Made by a program: the position numbers and the translations under genes
Shown here: positions 1 through 5,435 of the stretch, one piece after another
How the letters are laid out: each line of letters starts with the position of its first letter
Numbering within the stretch: the first letter of the stretch is position 1
Assembly: GCA_903842755.1 (NCBI GenBank)
Contig: CAIMNF010000459.1
Coordinates: forward strand, 1-8,792
Direction of reading: 5' to 3'
Length of the DNA: 8,792 bases
Source of the DNA: Oligoflexia bacterium
GTDB lineage: Bacteria > Bdellovibrionota > UBA1018 > CAIMNF01
Notes under the pieces: generated by a model
What the model was told of the DNA's origin: nothing
Seen by the model: the letters and a program-made list of their open reading frames with translations, nothing else
Databases searched by the model: none

Positions 1-203
1 GCAGGAGAGCCTGTGTAGCCGGGCAAGGCGAGCTAAAGAAAGGGGGCTTTGATCCGTTGTTTGCGCTTAATCATACGGCAGCGATGTTAAGGGCGCACCT
101 TAATCGGCTTTTTAGGAGGACGTGGTGCACGACGAAGAAGCGTGGGGAGCTTGAGCGACATATTTGGCTTTATGTGCATCATCATAATCATGTGCTGACT
201 TAA
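1..203 (+). CDS. IS transposase, C-terminal fragment (5' cut by window edge)
   Basis: This open frame enters from the left edge (first whole codon at 3) and stops with TAA at 201-203, giving about 66 residues. It contains NHTAAMLRAHLNRL, then RRTWCTTKK and a tail YVHHHNHVLT, the pattern expected at the end of a DDE-type transposase. The layout resembles the end of IS1 InsB, a short Arg-rich block followed by a hydrophobic helix, but I cannot name the IS family with certainty. At the place where InsB has its catalytic Glu, this fragment reads Leu-Asn-His, so the catalytic residue may differ. The last 12 codons recur on the minus strand at the right edge of the window, which confirms a multicopy element. 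The catalytic N-terminal part lies outside the window, so integrity cannot be judged. Confidence 0.75.
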   Translation, partial: RRACVAGQGELKKGGFDPLFALNHTAAMLRAHLNRLFRRTWCTTKKRGELERHIWLYVHHHNHVLT

Positions 204-230
204 ATTTAAGCAGGGAGAGGGGCCAGTTTA
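167..230 (+). repeat. IS 3' end, left copy of a 64-bp inverted repeat
   Basis: These 64 bases are the reverse complement of 8729-8792 with a single difference (T at 205 here, C in the other copy read on its minus strand). The repeat covers the last transposase codons, the stop, and 27 bp after it. The tail reads GCAGGGAGAGGGGCCAGTTTA. Similarity stops abruptly at 230/231, which marks the probable right end of the IS. Around the stop codon, 199-210 is a perfect 12-bp palindrome, CTTAAATTTAAG, which the other copy has lost. Confidence 0.85.
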
Positions 231-288
231 AGTTTATCAACGAACCCGATCGAATTTTAAAAGCGTAGCAAACTCCCCAATTTTAGAC

Positions 289-294
289 TAGAAT
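289..294 (+). promoter_or_regulatory. possible -10 element upstream of the M29 gene
   Basis: TAGAAT matches five of six bases of the sigma-70 -10 consensus and lies 40 bp before the start at 334. A second identical hexamer sits at 315-320. Neither has a convincing -35 at the usual distance, so this is only a weak candidate. The rest of 231-333 is AT-rich non-coding sequence between the IS end and the gene. Confidence 0.2.
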
Positions 295-333
295 CTTGCA
301 GCCGACTAACCGATTAGAATACCGAGGTCAACG

Positions 334-1665
334 ATGTCCTTTTGCAAATGGTCTCCTCTACTCCTTTTGTTTCCACTCTTTTGTGCCGCGGAAAATCTTT
401 GCGAGCAAACACTAACCCGGGGACCATGGGACTCAGCCCGCAATGCGAAGCTTGCCGATTTATTAATCCAAACCGGAATTGATTTTCGCCCGGGCGAAAA
501 TGTAGTCATCCGCAGTGAATTGGCCCAAAAGCCTTTTGCAGAAGATTTAGCGAAGGAACTGAAAAGACGTGGGGCCAAGGATGTCATCAACTTCTACTAT
601 CCCGATTATGCGCTCACCAAAAGGGCGATTGCGGAGGGGATTTCTCCCGAAGATTATGCCCGGTTTTATGTGCCAGAAAATTTGGTAAACCGCCTCATTG
701 AAGAAAAATATTCAAGCATCCGCCTCATGGGCTCAAACGAAACGGGCACACCTGCAGGCTACGATCCAGAAGTGTTTAGCCGTTACGATGCGGAAGTTCA
801 AAAAGCAATTCGTCCGTATGTGCGCCACTGTTCACGGGACCATTTGCCGTGGACTTTGCTAGAGCTCCCCACCCAAACCCAAGCGACCTTGGCCATTCCG
901 GAGCTTCCGGCCGATCAAGCGCTCCAAACCTTTCAAGAAATGGTCGCGAATGTTTTCTGGCTAAATGATCAAAGCCCTTCCCAGAAGTGGATCGAAAACA
1001 CCGCTAAACTTGAGGCCCGCGCCAAGATTTTAAATCAATTAAAGCTAAAAAAGCTTCATTACCAAGCCAGTGGCACAGACTTTACGGTAGAGCTCCACCC
1101 TGAAGCGTTTTGGAAAGGAGGCAGACACTATCAAGCCTCTGGTCACCGGCCAATCGCGAATTTTCCTGGGTTTGAAAACTTTGTCACGCCAAAATACAAA
1201 TCTACCCAAGGCCAAATGACCGTGCAAAGGCCGGTCGAAGTCATGGGAACGCTGGTAAAAGGTGCGTGGTTCAAATTTAACGAGGGGCAAGTCGTCGATT
1301 ATGGCGCAACCGAGGGCAAAGAAGCACTGACCCGCTATTTTGCCCAAGACCCAAGAAATCGGTACTTGGGTGAAATCGCTCTCGTCGATTTTGACTCGCC
1401 GGTCCTGCAACAAAAACGCCTTTTTTATTCGATCGTTTTTGACGAAAACGCCTTAAGTCATGTCGCGCTCGGTGCAGGCTATCGGCACACATTTACTCGA
1501 CCCCCTGTCACCGAAGAAGAAATCGAAGCACTCGAAATGAACAGCGACCAAACCAAATGGCACACGGATTTTATGATTGGAACAAGCGACATGAGGATTA
1601 CCGGCGAAACAGCGGACGGTCAAACTGTTCTAATCATGAAAGACGGAAGAATTGCGCTTTGGTAA
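334..1665 (+). CDS. exported M29-family aminopeptidase-like protein
   Basis: The 443-residue product resembles M29 (AmpS/PepS type) metallo-aminopeptidases, which remove N-terminal residues using a two-metal centre. The expected ligands are visible: E281 in NFPGFENFVTP, E347 in YLGEIAL, H376 in ENALSHVALG, and H410 and D412 in WHTDFMIGT. The spacing of the first three (66 and 29 residues) agrees with what I recall for thermophile M29 enzymes. The first ligand region is divergent: family members usually carry two adjacent Glu there, and here the first is Phe. The N-terminus (MSFCKWSPLLLLFPLFCAA) looks like a signal peptide, about 19 residues beyond the usual family start, so the enzyme is probably periplasmic or secreted, whereas most M29 enzymes are cytoplasmic. 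The start is supported by GAGGT at 324-328, 5 bp before ATG. The gene ends 4 bp from the convergent DUF354 gene, with no terminator hairpin seen. Confidence 0.85.
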   Translation: MSFCKWSPLLLLFPLFCAAENLCEQTLTRGPWDSARNAKLADLLIQTGIDFRPGENVVIRSELAQKPFAEDLAKELKRRGAKDVINFYYPDYALTKRAIAEGISPEDYARFYVPENLVNRLIEEKYSSIRLMGSNETGTPAGYDPEVFSRYDAEVQKAIRPYVRHCSRDHLPWTLLELPTQTQATLAIPELPADQALQTFQEMVANVFWLNDQSPSQKWIENTAKLEARAKILNQLKLKKLHYQASGTDFTVELHPEAFWKGGRHYQASGHRPIANFPGFENFVTPKYKSTQGQMTVQRPVEVMGTLVKGAWFKFNEGQVVDYGATEGKEALTRYFAQDPRNRYLGEIALVDFDSPVLQQKRLFYSIVFDENALSHVALGAGYRHTFTRPPVTEEEIEALEMNSDQTKWHTDFMIGTSDMRITGETADGQTVLIMKDGRIALW

Positions 1666-1669
1666 AACT

Positions 1670-2686
1670 TCACCGTTTTTTAAGAAGCTCGTCAATTTGG
1701 GACAAAATAAAAGGGGTCGGGTCAATTTTATCCTTAAGCAGCCGCTTGAAATTACTCTCCAAGCCATTAAAGTCGTCTCGCCAGCTTCCCGACTTAAGCT
1801 TTTCGATAAACTCGTCTTGATCTCGGGGCAAGACGGTTCGCACTAACTGGTAACTTTGCTCCAATTCATGAATATATCCCCTTGGCGAATCGCTCATGTA
1901 GTAACTCGGAACTCCAAGGCACGCAGCTTCTGAGCACACCGTTGGACTCTCGCTGATCACCAATTGGCTTTGATGGATGCGAAGGTGAAATTCGCTCACC
2001 TTTTCTTTGGGCAAAAAGGACGCAAGATTTTCAGGCACTAACTCTTCACTCGAGATTTCAATCGGAAACCCTTTAACCGCATTCACCCAATGGGATCGCT
2101 GGCTCCAGGATTGGTTTCTTTCGAAATATTCATGGGAAGAACTCCGCGAAACAAATCGAAATAAAATTAGTTCCCGTTTAGGAAACCCAGATTCCGCGAT
2201 TAACTTTGCTTTTTCATAAAGACTTGAAAAAGTTTGATAGCTTGGGTACCGAACGGTGTTCGAAAAAACATGCCCCTCAAAACAAGTCGGCACCAACACT
2301 CGGCTGGCCAACCGAAATGCAATCCAATTGGTGAGCCACGCAGTTTCCGTATCGTAAAATACGAGGGAAGGAATCGCTTCCATTTGCGATAAGGGCGCGA
2401 TAAAAATTCCCATTACGCCCAAGAGCAACGCAGGCTTCTCTTGCTTTATTATTTTACGTAATTCAAGGAGGCGATTTATGCCTTCCGAAACCAAACTGCC
2501 TGTAGATGTTCCCTTGATGCTTAATACACGCTGATCAAAATTAAGTTCCCGGGCAAGAGTGACGGTCATCTCTTTTTCACGAGTACAAAGAATGACTTCA
2601 ATGTCTCTTCTCTTTAATTCATCCAGGGTTCGTTTAAAAAAATGAAGGTGCGCGGGATGAAGAATATCCACCAAAACCTTTTGCAT
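1670..2686 (-). CDS. DUF354-family glycosyltransferase-like protein
   Basis: The 338-residue product begins MQKVLVDILHPAHLHFFK, the signature N-terminus of DUF354 proteins, which have a GT-B-like fold related to UDP-GlcNAc 2-epimerase and MurG-type enzymes. The family's Asn-Pro-Pro-His-Val turn appears here as LHPAHLHFF at residues 9-17. Further matches are TREKEM near 35-40, LVFYDTETAW near 108-117 and, in the second lobe, VISESPTVCSEAACLGVPS at 243-261, the typical nucleotide-sugar-binding loop and helix. The middle (about 150-230) is not recognisable. Family members often sit in surface-polysaccharide loci, but no such neighbours are present, so substrate and reaction are unknown. I chose ATG at 2686 over an upstream in-frame TTG at 2755 because the conserved fold begins at this Met. 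Its ribosome site is weak (AAAGAG directly before the start). It is tail to tail with the M29 gene and divergent from the PilZ gene. Confidence 0.8.
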   Translation of the reverse strand: MQKVLVDILHPAHLHFFKRTLDELKRRDIEVILCTREKEMTVTLARELNFDQRVLSIKGTSTGSLVSEGINRLLELRKIIKQEKPALLLGVMGIFIAPLSQMEAIPSLVFYDTETAWLTNWIAFRLASRVLVPTCFEGHVFSNTVRYPSYQTFSSLYEKAKLIAESGFPKRELILFRFVSRSSSHEYFERNQSWSQRSHWVNAVKGFPIEISSEELVPENLASFLPKEKVSEFHLRIHQSQLVISESPTVCSEAACLGVPSYYMSDSPRGYIHELEQSYQLVRTVLPRDQDEFIEKLKSGSWRDDFNGLESNFKRLLKDKIDPTPFILSQIDELLKKR

Positions 2687-2739
2687 GCTCTTTATTGAAT
2701 GGGTCCTAAATTGAAAAATAGCAAGGATTAATTGGGAGT

Positions 2740-2745
2740 TTGACA
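2740..2745 (+). promoter_or_regulatory. possible -35 element of the PilZ-YkgJ operon
   Basis: TTGACA is a perfect -35 hexamer 30 bp before the PilZ start, but the bases 17 bp downstream (AAAACT, 2763-2768) match the -10 consensus poorly. It overlaps a small inverted repeat, GTTTG-6-CAAAC, at 2738-2753 in the divergent intergenic region, which could be an operator. If real, transcription would begin at about 2775, at or next to the ATG. Confidence 0.25.
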
Positions 2746-2774
2746 AGCCAAACAAGACCTGAAAAACTTACCCC

Positions 2775-3122
2775 ATGGGTTTATTTGATAAATTATTTGG
2801 AAAAAGTGAATCGCAAAAAACGAAAGCTAAAGATCATCGAAAAGCTCCTCGGAAAAATACGAAAGAATTTTTTAAGATTCAATTTACCATTAAAGGCAAA
2901 AAGTTTCGCATTCATGACTTTTCATCGGCAGGCATTGGATTGATCGATGAAGGAAATTCCGAGCTAGAACTAGGTAAAATTTATACCGCAGAGATGGTGG
3001 CTCATGGGAAGGCTCGGGGCAAATTGAAAATCAAAGTCGTTCGCATGAGTAACGATTCCATCGGTTGCGAAATCCTGGATCAGGCCGCATTTAAATCTTT
3101 TGAAACTGATTTTTTAACTTAA
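2775..3122 (+). CDS. PilZ-domain protein, putative c-di-GMP receptor
   Basis: This 115-residue protein consists of a short N-terminal segment (MGLFDKLFGKSESQ, amphipathic) followed by one PilZ domain. Both halves of the c-di-GMP binding signature are present: RxxxR as R22-K-A-P-R26, and D/NxSxxG as D48-F-S-S-A-G53. The following strand pattern (GKIYTAEM, KLKIKVVR, SIGCEIL) fits the PilZ beta-barrel. Single-domain PilZ proteins usually relay c-di-GMP signals to motility, secretion or envelope machinery; the partner is not evident here. There is no recognisable Shine-Dalgarno sequence before ATG (the preceding bases are AACTTACCCC), so the message may be leaderless. The next gene starts 12 bp after the stop, so the two are likely co-transcribed. 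Confidence 0.82.
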   Translation: MGLFDKLFGKSESQKTKAKDHRKAPRKNTKEFFKIQFTIKGKKFRIHDFSSAGIGLIDEGNSELELGKIYTAEMVAHGKARGKLKIKVVRMSNDSIGCEILDQAAFKSFETDFLT

Positions 3123-3134
3123 TTGGAAACCGTC

Positions 3135-3548
3135 ATGGCTAACAAGTCTTTTTACGAAAAGGGTATCCGGTTTGAGTGTCAAGGGACCGGAAAGTGTTGC
3201 ACCTCGCGTGGCGAGTACGGGTTTGTTTATTTAACGTTGCAAGACCGAAAACGGTTCGCGCTTTTTTTCAAATTGAGTTTGAGCGATTTTACAAAAGCGT
3301 ACTGCGAAAAAAAGGATGGCCACTACCACCTTAAAAACCTAAGCGACGATTGCCTATTTTTAAAAGACGCGAAGTGTACGACGTACGAAGCAAGACCAGA
3401 GCAATGCCGAACTTGGCCGTTTTGGCCAGAAGTTTTAAATACGAAGACCTGGAACGCGGAAGTGGTAGGATATTGCGCTGGAGTAGGCAAAGGAAAACTG
3501 TACTCTGCAAAAGAGATTGAAGACATTTTAAAAAGCCAAAAAGAGTGA
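3135..3548 (+). CDS. YkgJ-family cysteine-cluster (zinc/iron-chelating) protein
   Basis: The 137-residue product matches the CxxxCxxC / YkgJ family (Pfam PF03692 as I recall it), small cytoplasmic proteins thought to bind zinc or an iron-sulfur centre. The hallmark cysteines are C15 and C21-C22 in CQGTGKCC, C73 and C81 in CLFLKDAKCTTYEARP, C91 in EQCRTWPFWP, and C114 in VVGYCAGVG. The Arg-Pro-x-x-Cys-Arg-x-Trp-Pro-Phe run is particularly characteristic. Molecular function in the family is not settled. I use ATG at 3135, preceded by GGAAA at 3125-3129. An in-frame TTG at 3123 would overlap that ribosome site and add only four residues. It follows the PilZ gene by 12 bp. The 44 bp to the next, convergent gene hold only a weak GAGC/GCTC hairpin without a T-run. 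Confidence 0.85.
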   Translation: MANKSFYEKGIRFECQGTGKCCTSRGEYGFVYLTLQDRKRFALFFKLSLSDFTKAYCEKKDGHYHLKNLSDDCLFLKDAKCTTYEARPEQCRTWPFWPEVLNTKTWNAEVVGYCAGVGKGKLYSAKEIEDILKSQKE

Positions 3549-3592
3549 GCCTCGTGCTCAGGCCCTAAATTCGCACCTAAATGGGGTAAGAT

Positions 3593-4591
3593 TTAAATTC
3601 CAAAATTCAATTGCAGTGCTATGGGACGAGCAGTGACCTGAGAATGAAGCGTGAGAAATATCGATTCAACGCCAAGGAGAAAAACAGTCCAAAAATGGAC
3701 CGCGATGGGCTCCGCGAGTTCGCCATGATCTTTATACGTGAGCATTCCTAAATAACTCCCAAAAAGCGAAGCCGCTAAACGCTCTTCGGGGCCATGGGAA
3801 AATCCAAACAAAATTGAACTCATGGCAATAGAAAAGTACGGCGAAGGCACTAGGGAATAAGCTTCATTTTGAACAAAACCTCGATAAAACATTTCCTCTG
3901 GCGCTCCACTTCCAATCGGATACATTACCGCTTGGTTGAAGGCCATAAAGGAATTTGAAATGGTATTCAGCTTTTGCGTTTGAGGTAACCCAGCACTGAG
4001 TTGCGAAGAATAATCATAAACAAGTCCGCCTGCCACTAAAAGCAAAGGACCCCAAACCCAGGGACTACTCAGGGTACTCCCACGGATCGGATCTTGAAAA
4101 AGTTCGCTCATGGGGCGCTCATCAATTCCTTGCCCAACGTCACCTCCGTAAAGGATTTGCGCTCGTCGATACCCATCAAAGGCATTGCTCATATGATACT
4201 TTAGGCCAAACTCTTGTAAAAGGGCCGCTAAATTTGCCCGAGTAGCATCGGTAGCTTTTAAACTTAGCTGCGAGGATTGCGAACACACCTGATGACCGTT
4301 GACGCTGGAACAATGACTTACCACTCGCGAGGTTACTCCTGGAAAATCAAGCGGGACTCCATCTAAGGTTAACTCGCTTCGGCTTGAAAGCGCGTAGCCA
4401 ATCCCAAAGGTGCTGGTCACAACTAAAGCGTTCCTTACTCCTAAGTCGTAATTGCCAAGTGCAAACTCACTCCCTCCGGGAACAAATGCTCCAAACCAAC
4501 CTACCGTATGTTGATCCCAAGCCATTGCATGCGGCAATGAGGAAAAGAAAGCGACATAAGCTAAAGCAATGATCGTACGCTTAAATTTCAA
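3593..4591 (-). CDS. CPBP (Abi/Rce1-like) intramembrane metalloprotease
   Basis: From a TTG start at 4591 the product has 332 residues. A signal-like hydrophobic N-terminus ends at HAMA (residue 24). A region without recognised homology (about 25-170) contains two cysteines, C94 and C103, that could form a disulfide. The membrane-embedded CPBP domain follows. Motif 1 is EExxxR (E232-E-M-F-Y-R237, followed by G) and motif 2 is FxxxH (F262-G-F-S-H266). The third motif, normally HxxxN, reads H299-F-W-T-V303, lacking the Asn that supports catalysis in Rce1. The protein may therefore cleave a membrane substrate or have become a non-proteolytic relative. The TTG start is preferred because AAGGAAG (4600-4606) lies 8 bases before it and the signal peptide begins there. 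Upstream ATGs at 4636 and 4681 would lie within the preceding gene. One base separates the two genes, implying translational coupling. Confidence 0.83.
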   Translation of the reverse strand: MKFKRTIIALAYVAFFSSLPHAMAWDQHTVGWFGAFVPGGSEFALGNYDLGVRNALVVTSTFGIGYALSSRSELTLDGVPLDFPGVTSRVVSHCSSVNGHQVCSQSSQLSLKATDATRANLAALLQEFGLKYHMSNAFDGYRRAQILYGGDVGQGIDERPMSELFQDPIRGSTLSSPWVWGPLLLVAGGLVYDYSSQLSAGLPQTQKLNTISNSFMAFNQAVMYPIGSGAPEEMFYRGFVQNEAYSLVPSPYFSIAMSSILFGFSHGPEERLAASLFGSYLGMLTYKDHGELAEPIAVHFWTVFLLGVESIFLTLHSQVTARPIALQLNFGI

Positions 4592-4592
4592 A

Positions 4593-5435
4593 TTAAGGTC
4601 TTCCTTGCGCAAAAGTTTTAAAGAATTCGGTTCCATCTTTCTTTTCTTTAATACAGGTTTCGATCGTTTTTTCCATTGCATGATCGGTGGACTCTAGTTC
4701 CGCATCGCGCTTCACTTTTTTTAAGGACTTAGTCGGGTCTTCGGCTCGAAATTTTAGCGCAAAGTCGCTTTGTACCGCTTCGGTCACACTTTCACGCCAA
4801 ATGCTCTTTGGCGCAAAGGTTTCCGCCATACCCCATTTTGCGTCTAAAAAATCTATTTCATAATAAAGGGTCTCTGAAGCACCATTTTTCTGAATCACGA
4901 CCAAACCATCTAGGCCATTGAGGTCATCCGTTTTATACAATTGATAGGTATAAATTTTCTGCTCGGGTGTGCTCGTTCTGACCTTGTAGAGCGTCGAGTA
5001 AATTGTGTTGGGGACCAGTGGAAAGGGGTTGCTTTCGAACCGCACTATAAATTGCTGCGGATCAAGGCGTTGAGTGAGCTGGACCCGCTTAAGACCAGGG
5101 AAAATATCGGCGTAGCCAGAAAAATCTTCAAATATTTCAATTACTTTTGAAAATGACGCATTAATCTTGATTTGGTGCGTTGTTCCGATTAAGAATGGGA
5201 CCTCTTTTGTAGACAAGCAGGTCAGCAAAAAGGGGGCAGAATCGGAAAGATGGATTCGGTTATACTGAACTTGGTCAAGCAACGTTGAGTACTTCGTCTT
5301 CACCAACTCTGCGCAGAAGCTCGGATTCGAAAAAGAAAAGAGCGAGAAAAAAGAGAGTAAGATAAAAAGAGAGGGTTTTATCCATGAAGAAAATCGGGTT
5401 AGATCGCGTTGAGGAGAGGTTAACGGAGTCTGCAT
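4593..5435 (-). CDS. exported SRPBCC/START-like lipid-binding-domain protein
   Basis: The 280-residue product has a long N-region and a hydrophobic stretch (residues about 22-36), ending in NPSFCAE near 37-43, so it is probably exported. Residues about 85-230 resemble the SRPBCC superfamily (START, polyketide cyclase, CoQ-binding): HQIKINASFSKVIEIFEDF, then GYADIFPGLKRVQL, a series of beta strands (FIVRFES, IYTYQLY, GLVVIQK, TLYYEIDF) and a C-terminal helix with TEAVQSDFALKFR. Such domains form a hydrophobic cavity for lipids or other apolar ligands; the ligand is unknown. The C-terminal 45 residues are charged. ATG at 5435 is the only start that keeps the signal peptide, and GAGGAA at 5440-5445 lies just before it. 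The gene overlaps the divergent DUF2156 gene by 52 bp and its stop is one base from the CPBP start, so its function is likely tied to that protease. Confidence 0.75.
   Translation of the reverse strand: MQTPLTSPQRDLTRFSSWIKPSLFILLSFFSLFSFSNPSFCAELVKTKYSTLLDQVQYNRIHLSDSAPFLLTCLSTKEVPFLIGTTHQIKINASFSKVIEIFEDFSGYADIFPGLKRVQLTQRLDPQQFIVRFESNPFPLVPNTIYSTLYKVRTSTPEQKIYTYQLYKTDDLNGLDGLVVIQKNGASETLYYEIDFLDAKWGMAETFAPKSIWRESVTEAVQSDFALKFRAEDPTKSLKKVKRDAELESTDHAMEKTIETCIKEKKDGTEFFKTFAQGRP
4600..4606 (-). promoter_or_regulatory. Shine-Dalgarno that fixes the CPBP TTG start
   Basis: On the minus strand this reads AAGGAAG, 8 bases before TTG at 4591-4589. It lies inside the last codons of the START-like gene, so ribosomes ending that gene are placed on the next start. 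Confidence 0.7.
5369..5375 (+). promoter_or_regulatory. Shine-Dalgarno of the DUF2156 gene
   Basis: GAGAGGG lies 8 bases before ATG at 5384. It falls inside the region encoding the signal peptide of the opposite-strand START-like gene, and supports this start despite the overlap. Confidence 0.7.

Noticed and set aside
1045..1492. Minus-strand open frames inside the M29 gene
   Set aside because: They are opposite-frame shadows of a well-supported gene, with Arg-rich composition and no recognisable domain.
2686..2755. N-terminal extension of the DUF354 protein from a TTG at 2755
   Set aside because: The conserved family N-terminus begins at the Met encoded at 2686, and the extra 23 residues resemble nothing in the family and have no good ribosome site.
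3543..3592. Terminator between the YkgJ-type and CPBP genes
   Set aside because: The only hairpin is a four-pair GAGC/GCTC stem with no T-run, which is too weak to call.
3593..4591. CPBP/Abi gene as evidence of a phage-defence or bacteriocin-immunity locus
   Set aside because: The neighbours are envelope and housekeeping-like genes, with no toxin, nuclease, restriction, bacteriocin or phage gene in the window.
4592..4681. Upstream ATG starts (4636, 4681) for the CPBP protein
   Set aside because: They lie within the coding end of the START-like gene, lack a clear ribosome site, and would bury the signal peptide 15 to 30 residues inside the protein.
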